From Trichococcus sp. K1Tr (lineage in GTDB: Bacteria > Bacillota > Bacilli > Lactobacillales > Aerococcaceae), in contig NZ_JAQMHR010000003.1 of the NCBI RefSeq assembly GCF_028309625.1, positions 124,001 through 188,000 of the forward strand: a stretch of 64,000 bases of DNA. The letters are read 5' to 3'. Positions 25,709 through 34,734 of this stretch are shown one piece after another (the first letter of the stretch is position 1; each line of letters opens with the position of its first letter). The notes under the pieces are model-generated. The model made no database searches. It was not told where the DNA came from and was given only the letters and a program-made list of their open reading frames with translations. A program made the translations under genes and the position numbers.

Positions 25709-26314
25709 ATGAATACAGCCATGAAAGCAGAAAATTTTATCGAAGTTGGGTCCTTTGTTGAAAACGTTAGCGTTGAAGGCGTTGAAGTGCTTAGGGTCAT
25801 AAAAGATCCGAAAATCAAAGCTTTTGATGAGCCGACATATGCAAGAGTAATCGGCACCACCTTCAAAAACGGCACGATCGAAGTGAAGGTTTTGAGCCGT
25901 CTTTTGCCGGACGCGCCTGAATTCGCCAGAGGCTTCCTCGGCATTGCATTCCGCATCGATGAAAATAATGAGCGTTTTGAATCGCTGTATATTCGCCCAA
26001 CGAACGGCAGGAATGAAAATCAATTGAGAAGGAACCGCTCCACACAATATTTTTCTTACCCTGACTACAAATTCGACCGATTCAGAGCCGAAAGCCCAGG
26101 GGAATACGAATCATACGCCGACATGGATCTGGACGAATGGATCGATTTGAAAGTCAAAGTGGACGGCGAACATGCTGAACTTTACGTGAACAATTCAAAA
26201 TATCCCGTATTGGTGGTTAATGACCTGAAACACGGTCCAGATGCGGAAGGTGCCATTGCGCTTTGGGTCGAAGAAGGAACGGAAGGGTTTTTCAAGGACT
26301 TGAAGATCTATTGA
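25709..26314 (+). CDS. Concanavalin/laminin-G-like beta-sandwich protein, hypothetical
   Basis: The protein has 201 residues. Blocks such as GTIEVKVLSRLLPDAPEFAR, FLGIAFRIDENNERFESLYIR and DEWIDLKVKVDGEHAELYVN resemble the beta-jelly-roll domains of DUF1080/3-keto-disaccharide hydrolase-like proteins. There is no signal peptide, so it is probably cytoplasmic. No catalytic residues can be assigned. It meets a minus-strand gene tail to tail at 26314/26315 with no space for a terminator. Confidence 0.75.
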   Translation: MNTAMKAENFIEVGSFVENVSVEGVEVLRVIKDPKIKAFDEPTYARVIGTTFKNGTIEVKVLSRLLPDAPEFARGFLGIAFRIDENNERFESLYIRPTNGRNENQLRRNRSTQYFSYPDYKFDRFRAESPGEYESYADMDLDEWIDLKVKVDGEHAELYVNNSKYPVLVVNDLKHGPDAEGAIALWVEEGTEGFFKDLKIY

Positions 26315-26602
26315 TCACTTTCCGTTGCGGTCGTGTCCCTTCATCATCATCGGCATCATCACGAACATCATGATGGGGCAGATGAACAGCGCGATACTCA
26401 GCAGAATTCCCTGATAGCCGACCAACGGCAAGCCGAACAGCAGCAAGAGCGGCAGTCCACAACACAAGGCCAAGTGGAGAAAGTGGTTTTTGTGGCTGTG
26501 CTTCGATGCTCTGGCGTCGTTGTGGTCATGGGTTTTCGGCGGATCGACGGATTCTGATGGGAGGTTCTTTTCTTCTGGGTCATTATTTTTGCAGCAATTC
26601 AT
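26315..26602 (-). CDS. Small His-rich membrane protein
   Basis: The protein has 95 residues. The N-terminus is hydrophilic with Cys-Cys (residues 3-4) and many His (THDHNDARASKHSHKNH). Two hydrophobic segments follow (about 42-62 and 64-84), with CCGLPLLLLFGLPLVG and a Met-rich end (MMFVMMPMMMKGH). The composition suggests metal contact, and small proteins of this look often occur near copper or zinc export genes. No such gene is near. AAGGAG precedes the start on the minus strand. Confidence 0.7.
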   Translation of the reverse strand: MNCCKNNDPEEKNLPSESVDPPKTHDHNDARASKHSHKNHFLHLALCCGLPLLLLFGLPLVGYQGILLSIALFICPIMMFVMMPMMMKGHDRNGK

Positions 26603-26723
26603 AGAGTCAGCTCCTTGTTAACTTTAATTAATATAGTTATACATCTTCAATGTGTGGATGATATGTAGATAGTGATTTTCTCAATGTTAATAAATGCACA
26701 GATTTTGAGAAGGAGGACTTCCT

Positions 26724-27563
26724 ATGTTGGGCGCAATCATCGGGGACATCGTCGGCTCCCGTTTCGAGTGGAATAATCACAAGGACAAGCATTTTGAACT
26801 GTTCACGGACGACTGCCGGATGACGGACGACAGCATCATGACGATTGCGGTCGCCAAGGCACTGATGGAAACGGAGAAGGCACTGGAATCTGTGGCTAAG
26901 GGGCAGGAACGGAACAACGAATATTATGTCTTGCTGGAGAAAATGAGCATCCAATATATGCAAGCGTTCGGCCTCCGCTACCCAGATTGCGGCTTCAGCC
27001 GGGCGTTCTTCCAGTGGATCAGCAGCGAGGATCCTCAGCCATACAACAGCTTCGGCAACGGTGCGGCCATGCGGATCAGCCCAGTTGCGTATGTCGGTAG
27101 AACCCAAAAGGAGATACAGTGCCTATCCGAAACCGTCACTGGTGTGTCGCACAACCATGAAGAAGGCCTGAAGGGTGCGGAAGCTACGGCTACAGCCATC
27201 TACATGGCGCGTTCAGGTTCCTCCAAAGACGAAATTAGAAAAAGGGTTGGGGAAAACTACTATCGTCTGGACTTCACACTGGATGGAATCAGGGACTCCT
27301 ACCGCTTCACCACGGATTGCCAAGCGACGGTCCCTCAAGCAATCATTGCCTTTCTGGAATCCACTTCGTTCGAGGATGCCATCCGCAACGCGATATCGCT
27401 TGGCGGGGACAGCGATACTTTGGCCGCCATTGCTGGTGCACTCGCGGAAGCTTTTTATGGCATTCCGGAACAAATCAAAGAACGTGCATTGAGCTATTTT
27501 GATGCGGAACTGCTTTCTGTATATGAGGATTGGGTTCGGTTCATAAAAGACATAAATCAGTAA
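26724..27563 (+). CDS. ADP-ribosylglycohydrolase family protein
   Basis: The protein has 279 residues. It starts GAIIGDIVGSRFEW and has the metal-binding TDDS near residue 35 and GGDSDTLAAIAGALAEA near residue 225, the two acidic clusters that hold two Mg ions in DraG/ARH-type hydrolases. The family removes ADP-ribose from proteins or other acceptors. The target is unknown. It is divergent from the small membrane-protein gene, with a 121-bp AT-rich region between, and ends at a terminator. Confidence 0.92.
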   Translation: MLGAIIGDIVGSRFEWNNHKDKHFELFTDDCRMTDDSIMTIAVAKALMETEKALESVAKGQERNNEYYVLLEKMSIQYMQAFGLRYPDCGFSRAFFQWISSEDPQPYNSFGNGAAMRISPVAYVGRTQKEIQCLSETVTGVSHNHEEGLKGAEATATAIYMARSGSSKDEIRKRVGENYYRLDFTLDGIRDSYRFTTDCQATVPQAIIAFLESTSFEDAIRNAISLGGDSDTLAAIAGALAEAFYGIPEQIKERALSYFDAELLSVYEDWVRFIKDINQ

Positions 27564-27565
27564 CC

Positions 27566-27613
27566 AAAAGGAAAGCCTATGGATCAATAGTTGATCTCCA
27601 GGCTTTCCTTTTG
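27566..27613 (+). terminator. Terminator after the ADP-ribosylglycohydrolase gene
   Basis: AAAAGGAAAGCCT pairs with AGGCTTTCCTTTT; an inner GATCAA/TTGATC stem is also present. Confidence 0.88.
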
Positions 27614-27637
27614 CGTCCACCTAATTCGATATTTTGA

Positions 27638-27716
27638 TTAACTATTTTTTCACAAAGTTTACAGAAAACATAAATACTGTTAACAAGAAAACGACATTCG
27701 AGGAGTACACTAAAAT
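27638..27716 (+). promoter_or_regulatory. PhoP-like box array and promoter of the alkaline phosphatase gene
   Basis: TTAACT (27638), TTCACA (27649), TTTACA (27658) and TTAACA (27680) lie upstream of a probable -10 TAAAAT (27711-27716). The first pair and the last pair are spaced by 11 and 22 bases, the helical repeat seen in Gram-positive PhoP boxes (TTWACA direct repeats). No good -35 is present, as expected for an activated promoter. Confidence 0.5.
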
Positions 27717-27776
27717 AGAAAGCGAAAGAAACAAGCAAGCTATTTTTGGGTATGCGATACGAGGAGGAATTGGAAA

Positions 27777-29171
27777 ATGGTAAACAAAAGAATCAGAAGA
27801 TCAATTACGGCAGCTTTGGTGGCAGGAGTGATGAGCACAGCGACTGTTGTTCCGGTTATGGCTGCCTCAAACAACGATGCGAATTTGACCGGCAACGGCA
27901 AAGATGTCAAGAATGTCATTCTGATGATTTCCGATGGCTGGGGATACAACCAAATTTTAGCGACGGATTACTATACCGAAGGCAAAGCAGGCACGCAAGT
28001 CTACGAAAACTTCCCGACAAAATTGGCTTTGAGCACTTATTCGCTGGGAGATTTGACGACGGAAGACAATGCTGACGGCGTATATGATCCTGCTACTGCT
28101 TGGGAAAATTTCAACACATTGATGAACAACCCGACTGACTCTGCCGCTGCGGGTACAGCGATGTCAACTGGCGTGAAAACTTATGATGCAGCAATCGGTG
28201 TCGATGAGCAACCAGAAGATTTGACGCATATGACACAAGATTTTGAAGATCAAGGCAAGGCGACTGGTGTGGTCAGTTCTGTGGAATTCAGCCATGCGAC
28301 GCCAGCGAGTTTCGTGGCGCATCACGAGAGCCGCAATGATTACAGCATCTTGGCGAATGAAATGATCAAGGACAGCGCGACCGATGTCATCATGGGTGCT
28401 GGAAATCCTCTGTATGACAATAATGGTGACGCCGCAGCTGCACCAAACTACAAATATGTGGGCGGGGCAGCTACGTGGAACGGACTGGTTGACGGTTCAT
28501 TGGACGTTTCCGATGCTGATGGCGACGGGATTGATGATGCCTGGACACTGATCCAAAGCAAAGAGGACTTCGAAGCGCTACAAACCGGCGAAACAGCAAG
28601 CCGCGTCATCGGTGTGCCGGAAGTCTATACGACTTTGCAGCAAGCCAGAGGTGGAGATGGTCAAGCCGATGCTTACGCAGTGGAGCAAAACAGCAACGTA
28701 CCTGGTCTTGATGTGATGACGACAGGTGCTTTGAATGTCCTTGACAATGACGAAGACGGGTTCTTCCTGATGGTCGAAGGGGGAGCGATCGATTGGGCAG
28801 GGCATGCTAATCAGAGCGGACGCCTGATCGAAGAGCAAGCAGCCTTCAATGATTCCGTAGAAGCTGTCTACGAATGGGTAGAGGAAAACAGCAACTGGGG
28901 CGAAACGCTGCTGATCGTTACCGGAGACCATGAGACCGGCTATCTGACGGGAACGGCAGGTGTGTATGATGAAGTGGCGAACAACGGAGCAGGCGTGATG
29001 CCGACGATGGCATGGAATTCCGGGAACCACACCAACCAATTGATTCCGTTCTATGCGAAGGGTGCAGGGGCAGAAATCTTTAAGAAAGTTGCAGATGAAA
29101 CGGATCCTGTAAGGGGAGCCTACTTGGATAACACGGAAATTTCCGAAGTCATCCGCACATTGATTGATTAA
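27777..29171 (+). CDS. Secreted alkaline phosphatase
   Basis: The protein has 464 residues. A Sec signal peptide (about 1-29) ends in VMAAS. The metal and catalytic sites of PhoA-type phosphatases are visible: MISDGWG near the N-terminus, catalytic S122 in NPTDSAAAG, MVEGGAIDWAGHANQ, TGDHETG and GNHTNQ. It would hydrolyse phosphate monoesters outside the cell to supply phosphate. There is no LPxTG anchor. The PhoP-like array upstream fits phosphate-starvation induction. Confidence 0.95.
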   Translation: MVNKRIRRSITAALVAGVMSTATVVPVMAASNNDANLTGNGKDVKNVILMISDGWGYNQILATDYYTEGKAGTQVYENFPTKLALSTYSLGDLTTEDNADGVYDPATAWENFNTLMNNPTDSAAAGTAMSTGVKTYDAAIGVDEQPEDLTHMTQDFEDQGKATGVVSSVEFSHATPASFVAHHESRNDYSILANEMIKDSATDVIMGAGNPLYDNNGDAAAAPNYKYVGGAATWNGLVDGSLDVSDADGDGIDDAWTLIQSKEDFEALQTGETASRVIGVPEVYTTLQQARGGDGQADAYAVEQNSNVPGLDVMTTGALNVLDNDEDGFFLMVEGGAIDWAGHANQSGRLIEEQAAFNDSVEAVYEWVEENSNWGETLLIVTGDHETGYLTGTAGVYDEVANNGAGVMPTMAWNSGNHTNQLIPFYAKGAGAEIFKKVADETDPVRGAYLDNTEISEVIRTLID

Positions 29172-29206
29172 TAGAACTAATTCAGTTGCATAATTTTGAA
29201 GGAATA

Positions 29207-29247
29207 AAAAGCCTGCAGATCATTTATTTGATCTGTAGGCTTTTGTT
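29207..29247 (+). terminator. Terminator of the alkaline phosphatase gene
   Basis: AAAAGCCTGCAGATCA pairs with TGATCTGTAGGCTTTT (one wobble). Confidence 0.88.
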
Positions 29248-29531
29248 TGTGTATCAATCATGGTAAGGAAGCAATGTTATTCATCAAAAAAACAATGAAG
29301 TGTTTGCAGGAAGATCTCAATTCAATCATAAATCTGTATATGAGCAGTCCAGGGGAAGTAGGTCGCACCGTAATTCTTACTCTTCAATTAACGACGACTT
29401 CACGTATTTAAATTGTGATAACATTTAGTGGAAGACAAATAAGAAATGAGGCTTTCCTCTGGCTAGCTATCACAAAAAAATCAGTAAGTTGTCTTCAAAT
29501 CGCCAATCAGAATAAGAAAGGATAATGATAT
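29248..29531 (+). other. Non-coding, AT-rich leader region of the beta-glucosidase gene
   Basis: No ORF with a ribosome site is seen. An inverted pair GAAGACAA (29431-29438) and TTGTCTTC (29489-29496) flanks a short GAGG/CCTC hairpin and could form a leader structure. No consensus promoter or BglG-type antiterminator site could be assigned with confidence. Confidence 0.35.
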
Positions 29532-30920
29532 ATGAGTTTTCCAAATGAATTTTTGTGGGGATCAAGTATTAGTGCTTTTCAAGCAGAAGGAGCCAGGTTA
29601 GAAGATAGCCGCGGATTAAGTGTAGCGGATCTGCGCAGCGATGAAGGGCGAATTAGGTTGGATATTGCAGACACGTCTATCGCTGTTGATTTTTATCATA
29701 AGTATAAAGATGATATAAAACTCATGAAAGAATGTGGATTGAAGAGCTTTCGTTTTTCAATATCATGGTCCAGAATCTTTCCTCAGGGTAACGGGAGAGT
29801 GAACCAAAAGGGTGTAGATTATTATAATGATTTAATTGATGAGCTGATTTTAAACGATATTGCGCCGATTGTGACACTCATGCATTTTGATCTTCCTCAA
29901 AGCTTGATAGAACAATACCAAGGGTTTCTATCCAGAAAGTGCATTTCAGATTTCGTGGATTATGCCAAATTTTGTTTCGAACAATTCGGAGACAGGGTAC
30001 GCTATTGGCTCACCATCAATGAGCAAGATGTATTGACTGGAATACCATTTTTTAATGGTTTGGATTCGAAAAAAGAGAGTGCCCAAGCAGACCATCATAT
30101 GAATATCGCGAATGCCCTAGTTATGAAGTTATACCACGATATGGGATTAAATGGCAAAATTGGTCCTTGTCTTTCTTATCCGACCAGATATCCTGCTTCA
30201 TTAGATCCAGCTGACCAATTTTTAGCTATGCATCTGGATGATCTTAGTATTTTTTCTAGAGTGGATATTTTAATGTATGGGGAATACCCAAAATATTTTT
30301 TGAATGATTTGAAGAATAAAGATTTAATGTTTACGATCGAAGAGGGGGATGAGGAGCTATTAAAAGGGGCAAATCCAGATTTTTTAGCCGTCAATTGGTA
30401 TACAAGTGAAGTCGTTGGTCAGTATGTAGATGAGGAGTCTTTTGGAAATTATAAAGGGCCTGATATTCCCAGAAAAAACAGAAGTGAAAAAGGTGTCGCG
30501 CAATATTATAAAAATCCTTTCACTAAATATGGGAGTTATGAATGGAATATTGACGGCATAGGATTGAGATATGCCTTGAGAAAAATTTATTCAAGATACC
30601 ATCTGCCTTTGATGATTACGGAAAATGGCTATTCTGCGAAAGAAGAGGTGAAGGATGGGCATGTTCATGATGATGAAAGGATCGAATACCTTTCAAATAT
30701 GATAACGAATATGTCGTTAGCTATTGAGGACGGGGTTGAGTTATTCTCTTACAATCCCTGGTCATTTATTGACATTTTATCAAGTAGTCAAGGAATGGAT
30801 AAAAGATATGGATTAGTCTTTGTGGACCGAACGAACCATGACTGCAAGGACTTACAACGCATTAAAAAGGAATCATTTTATTGGTATCAAAAATGTATTC
30901 AAAATAATGGGAATGCATGA
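29532..30920 (+). CDS. Glycoside hydrolase family 1, 6-phospho-beta-glucosidase/galactosidase type
   Basis: The protein has 462 residues in a GH1 TIM barrel. The acid/base residue is E164 in TINEQ and the nucleophile is E364 in ITENGY; the N-terminal FLWGSSISAFQAEGA is typical. With a cellobiose-type PTS IIC two genes on, it probably cleaves a phosphorylated beta-glycoside in the cytoplasm. It is more AT-rich than its neighbours, as are the next two genes, which suggests an acquired island. It has its own AGAAAGGAT ribosome site. Confidence 0.93.
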   Translation: MSFPNEFLWGSSISAFQAEGARLEDSRGLSVADLRSDEGRIRLDIADTSIAVDFYHKYKDDIKLMKECGLKSFRFSISWSRIFPQGNGRVNQKGVDYYNDLIDELILNDIAPIVTLMHFDLPQSLIEQYQGFLSRKCISDFVDYAKFCFEQFGDRVRYWLTINEQDVLTGIPFFNGLDSKKESAQADHHMNIANALVMKLYHDMGLNGKIGPCLSYPTRYPASLDPADQFLAMHLDDLSIFSRVDILMYGEYPKYFLNDLKNKDLMFTIEEGDEELLKGANPDFLAVNWYTSEVVGQYVDEESFGNYKGPDIPRKNRSEKGVAQYYKNPFTKYGSYEWNIDGIGLRYALRKIYSRYHLPLMITENGYSAKEEVKDGHVHDDERIEYLSNMITNMSLAIEDGVELFSYNPWSFIDILSSSQGMDKRYGLVFVDRTNHDCKDLQRIKKESFYWYQKCIQNNGNA

Positions 30921-30941
30921 GAACTATCTCATGCATTTTTG
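30912..30941 (+). terminator. Terminator after the GH1 gene
   Basis: AATGCATGAGA pairs with TCTCATGCATT, followed by TTTG. The left arm overlaps the last codons of the gene. It may be partial, allowing some read-through to the regulator gene. Confidence 0.7.
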
Positions 30942-30974
30942 ATATAATTCCAACAAGTGCAAGGAGGAATATTC

Positions 30975-31724
30975 ATGGAACTTGTTATCATAATACTTTT
31001 GGAATATATAAAGGAAAACCCAAATACCGAAACAGGGGTGTCTATTGCTAAAATATTGGTGCAACACCTTGAAAAAATTAGCAAGATGAGCTTAGAAGCG
31101 GCAGCCGAATTTTGTTTGTGCTCACCATCGACCTTTACTCGCTTTCTTAAAAGCATCGGTATCAACAATTTTAAAGAATTAAGGAAAATGCTGAATTCCC
31201 CCAAATTGGTATTTCATACTGATAATTTTAATAAAGAAGAGTATATCGCCAGAATACATCAAAATATTCAAGAGGTCGCTGATATTTCCGACCAGGTCAT
31301 TAAAGATATAGTCTTAAATATTTATAATGCAAAACGAGTAATCTTCATTGCTTTTCCGACCAACTATTCACATTTAGTGGATTTCCAATGCAAGATGATG
31401 ATGGACAGGAAGTATATAGAGATTTTTTCAAAATTACAAATGGATGAAAACATCGATTCCATTGATAAAAGTGATCTGGTGTTTGTTATTTCCTATCAAG
31501 GTAATTTTTTTATCGGCAACAAAACCAATGAAAAATTAAACTGCAAAAAAGTAAAAAAAATATTGATAACACAAACTTCAATAAAGAAGTACGCTGATTT
31601 TTACAAAGTTATTAAATGTGGTTCTTATAATTACTACGGTGAAGGATCCCATGCGCTCATTTTGCTGTTGGACAGAATTTATCAAGAGTATAGTCGATTT
31701 ATTTCTACAGGTGTTTTGTACTAG
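30975..31724 (+). CDS. MurR/RpiR family transcriptional regulator
   Basis: The protein has 249 residues. The N-terminal RpiR-type helix-turn-helix contains SLEAAAEFCLCSPSTFTRF, and a SIS-like sugar-phosphate domain follows (about 105-245). It is more divergent than most RpiR proteins. The ATG at 30975 follows AAGGAGG. It lies between the GH1 gene and the PTS IIC gene and is the likely local regulator, responding to a phosphosugar. Confidence 0.85.
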   Translation: MELVIIILLEYIKENPNTETGVSIAKILVQHLEKISKMSLEAAAEFCLCSPSTFTRFLKSIGINNFKELRKMLNSPKLVFHTDNFNKEEYIARIHQNIQEVADISDQVIKDIVLNIYNAKRVIFIAFPTNYSHLVDFQCKMMMDRKYIEIFSKLQMDENIDSIDKSDLVFVISYQGNFFIGNKTNEKLNCKKVKKILITQTSIKKYADFYKVIKCGSYNYYGEGSHALILLLDRIYQEYSRFISTGVLY

Positions 31725-31808
31725 TCATTATATGATGATTACAAAACCTAAACGGATGATACACTTTAAATGTAGTTAAAACTTAGTTATTTGAAGGGAG
31801 AAAATGCA

Positions 31809-33128
31809 ATGAAATTTTTTGATTCTATGGAAAACATGTTGGGCAAGTATCTGGAACCCCTATCAGTGAGGATTTCGGACAATAATGTAATCAAAGCTAT
31901 TGTAAGGGGATGTATTGCAGCTGTACCGATTACAATTGGGGTATCGTTGATCACGATCTTAATAAATTTGCCTATACCAAGTTGGGCAGAATTTTTAAAC
32001 AGCACTGGCATATTTGCTGCCGGTACTGAAGTTACTAATGTAACCCTTTCCATGCTTCCGATATACTTGATAAGTGCAGTTTCATATTCATACTGTAAAA
32101 TCAAAGGAGAATCTGGCATCGTTGGTCCAATGATTGCTTTAGCCGTATTCTTGATTCTAATGCCTTCAACCATAAGTATGCAGGACGGTTCTTCCATTGT
32201 CGCCCTTACATCCGATTATCTAGGAAGCAAAGGGATTTTCCTAGCGCTGATTTTAGGAGTTACAGTTGCTATGGCCTATAGCAAACTCATCAACAGCAGA
32301 ATTAGGATTAAAATGCCTGATTCCGTTCCGCCGATGGTTTCGGATTCACTTTCAGCATCCATTCCGGCAATCATTATATTCTTTCTGGCGTTTGTCGTTA
32401 AAGTTCTCTTTAATTTTACAGAATACAATAATGTTTTTGATGCCTTCAATACAATCATTCAGACACCTGTAATGACATTCGGAACATCGCCGATTTCGTT
32501 TATTTTTTTCACTGTACTTTGTAATCTGCTTTGGTTCTTCGGGGTACATCCAGCAGCAATCACAGGGCTTTATGCGCCAATTATAGTAGGTGCTATTGTA
32601 GCTAATATGCAAGCGTTTGTCAGTGGTTCCGCACTTCCTTACCCTGCTTTGATGGTCGTTTACTTAATTTGTAACTTAGGCGGCTTTGGAGGAACTTTGG
32701 GTTTGAGTCTGTGCTTGTTACTGGCTAAATCCGAGAAATTCAAAAGCGTCAGAAAGCTTTTTATCATTCCAAATATTTTCAATATTAATGAGCCCATGGT
32801 ATTCGGAATGCCAACAGTTATGAATCCTATTTATTTCTTTCCGATGGTATTTTCGCAATTCATTACTGGGTGGGTAGCGCTAGGATTGTACTCGATTTTT
32901 CAATTTCCGATCAACCCTACATATCAGCTGGGGTTCCCCTGGGTGACACCGCCAGTCATTACAGCTTTTGCAGAAGGAGGGGTCCTGTTCTTAGGAATTG
33001 CAATTCTTGCAATTTTGATTCAATTCCTATGCTATTATCCGTTCTTTAGACTTGATGATAAAAAAGCATGTAAAATGGAAAAGGAAACAAGCTTGGTTGA
33101 AAGTGATGAATTCGTCTCGGTAACTTAA
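31809..33128 (+). CDS. PTS sugar transporter subunit IIC (lactose/cellobiose family)
   Basis: The protein has 439 residues and about ten membrane segments. EIIC-type blocks include GIVGPMIALAVFLILMP, FGVHPAAITG and NIFNINEPMVFGMPTVMNP. It imports and hands over a beta-glycoside for phosphorylation. No EIIA or EIIB gene is present in the island, so these must come from elsewhere. The ATG at 31809 follows GAAGGGAG; a TTG at 31791 is rejected because it precedes that site. A terminator follows. Confidence 0.92.
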   Translation: MKFFDSMENMLGKYLEPLSVRISDNNVIKAIVRGCIAAVPITIGVSLITILINLPIPSWAEFLNSTGIFAAGTEVTNVTLSMLPIYLISAVSYSYCKIKGESGIVGPMIALAVFLILMPSTISMQDGSSIVALTSDYLGSKGIFLALILGVTVAMAYSKLINSRIRIKMPDSVPPMVSDSLSASIPAIIIFFLAFVVKVLFNFTEYNNVFDAFNTIIQTPVMTFGTSPISFIFFTVLCNLLWFFGVHPAAITGLYAPIIVGAIVANMQAFVSGSALPYPALMVVYLICNLGGFGGTLGLSLCLLLAKSEKFKSVRKLFIIPNIFNINEPMVFGMPTVMNPIYFFPMVFSQFITGWVALGLYSIFQFPINPTYQLGFPWVTPPVITAFAEGGVLFLGIAILAILIQFLCYYPFFRLDDKKACKMEKETSLVESDEFVSVT

Positions 33129-33144
33129 TAGCTTAAAACCATAT

Positions 33145-33176
33145 AAACACCAAGGAGAAATCTTCTTGGTGTTTTA
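33145..33176 (+). terminator. Terminator after the PTS IIC gene
   Basis: AAACACCAAG pairs with CTTGGTGTTTTA across a short loop. Confidence 0.8.
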
Positions 33177-33226
33177 GTAAATTCTGGGATTCTATAAATT
33201 GTTAAATAGGTATGAGGTGTTTACGG

Positions 33227-33367
33227 ATGAAAATAGATAATATTTTAGTCAACTACCTGAAAGAACTTATCGGATTTGAATTAAATAATCTTAGAGTACT
33301 TCTTACGAATAAAGATCCTCTAAAGGAGTATTTGATAAAATGGAAAAGGAAATGGATAAATCTCTAA
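33227..33367 (+). CDS. Possible small basic protein (46 residues), unknown
   Basis: ATG 33227 follows GAGGTG with 8-base spacing. The product is 46 residues, Leu- and Lys-rich, ending KWKRKWINL. No family is recognised. The region 33177-33533 has no other candidate gene. It may be a true small protein or chance coding in AT-rich DNA. Confidence 0.3.
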   Translation: MKIDNILVNYLKELIGFELNNLRVLLTNKDPLKEYLIKWKRKWINL

Positions 33368-33533
33368 AGTTCTGTTTATTAATATCGGTGGTATAATAAT
33401 CTTGTAAAGGGTAATCAATGCCTTGCTGAATTTATTATCTATCTTATCAAGCTGTTCGTTGATCCTAATCTGTAGTTTCTGTGCAAAAAAAGTACCTTCC
33501 TTGCGTAAAACGAATATAAGGAGAGGCCAGGTT

Positions 33534-33653
33534 ATGAAATTTCATGAATTCGGGAACAAAAACCAAACGACGGTCATGCTTATCCAGGGCATTGGGACTG
33601 CATTAAACTCTAAAAATGTCACTCGACACCCCTATTTTTTTGAGAGCGTGTAA
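33534..33653 (+). pseudogene. Truncated alpha/beta hydrolase N-terminus
   Basis: ATG 33534 follows AAGGAGAGG. The first 22 codons read MKFHEFGNKNQTTVMLIQG, the usual opening strand and HG-like turn of a small alpha/beta hydrolase family, then the frame runs into unrelated sequence and stops at 33653. The catalytic Ser, Asp and His are absent. This looks like the 5' remnant of a deleted gene. Confidence 0.65.
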
Positions 33654-33734
33654 TTAACATTCTCAGCAGGCAGTAGCTGCAGAAAGCTTTATTGTCAGCC
33701 CTTGGTAACAGAATGCAGAAAAGGTGGAACAGCA

Positions 33735-34721
33735 ATGAGACAGAGTTTAATGATTGGATTATTATTTACGATCTTATTTTTAGGCGGATGCAATGCATGG
33801 GATAAAGCATATGAAGAAGCAGGCTCAGGTAGTTTTGCAGTTACGTCGATTACTGGTCCTTCTGCGCTGGGATTCGTCAAAGCGATGGAGCCTAACATCG
33901 ATCCTCAAGTGAGGTTGGGGGACACGGTGTACTACTCTTTCGAAGAGGATGAGGAAGCTATTTATGCACAATTACTGGAAGGTAAAGCTGATATGGCAGT
34001 TGTATCCACAGAAACTGCTGCGAAGCTCTATCGTGAGGGTGCCGGATACCAGTTGGCAGCAGTTAATACAGGCGGGTATCTCTATCTGTTGTCAGCTGAT
34101 GAGTCGATCAGCGATGTTTCTGACCTTGGGGGAAAAGTCATAACGATCGTAGGAGAGAAATCGGCTGCTGACGTTGTTATTCAACAGTTGTTGCTGCAAT
34201 TTGGAATCGATCCAGATAATGATTTGACGCTGACCTATGCTGCGAGTGCAGAGACAGTGATGGAAAACGTCGCAGCTAGTGACATTCTAGTTTTATCTGA
34301 GCCTTGGGTGACCGATTTTTTGGATGAAAACACTGACTTCAGCATTGCTTTGGATATCCAGGAAGAATGGGAGGGGATTAACGAGGATGGGATGCCATTG
34401 CCTTTGACATGCTTGATTGTTAAAAAGGAACTCCCTGTTGATAGAGCAGAAGAATGGGATTTATTTGTAGCTGATTATAAGGATTCCATCGATTGGATCA
34501 ACAGCAATCCGGCTGAAACGGCGGAACTGTTGGATGATCATGAAGTTGGGATCACGAAAGATCAGGCAACAGGAGTGATTTCCCGCAGCAATTTGGATTA
34601 TTGGGATGCAGCAAATGCCAAACAAGCAGTAGAAAAATACTTGATCCTATTTTTGGAAGCGGAAGCTGATGGAACCTTAGAAAGCCTGCCTGATGCAGCA
34701 TTCTATCTATCGGAAGAATAA
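33735..34721 (+). CDS. ABC-type substrate-binding lipoprotein (orphan)
   Basis: The protein has 328 residues with a lipobox LGGC (C19). The mature part is a type-2 periplasmic-binding fold in the NMT1/SsuA-like group, with ISDVSDLGGKVITIVGEKS and SDILVLSEPWVTDFL. No permease or ATPase gene is adjacent; only a small membrane-protein gene follows, 13 bases on. The ATG at 33735 follows AAGGTGG. It may serve a transporter encoded elsewhere or act as a sensor. Confidence 0.85.
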   Translation: MRQSLMIGLLFTILFLGGCNAWDKAYEEAGSGSFAVTSITGPSALGFVKAMEPNIDPQVRLGDTVYYSFEEDEEAIYAQLLEGKADMAVVSTETAAKLYREGAGYQLAAVNTGGYLYLLSADESISDVSDLGGKVITIVGEKSAADVVIQQLLLQFGIDPDNDLTLTYAASAETVMENVAASDILVLSEPWVTDFLDENTDFSIALDIQEEWEGINEDGMPLPLTCLIVKKELPVDRAEEWDLFVADYKDSIDWINSNPAETAELLDDHEVGITKDQATGVISRSNLDYWDAANAKQAVEKYLILFLEAEADGTLESLPDAAFYLSEE

Positions 34722-34734
34722 GGAGGAAACAATC

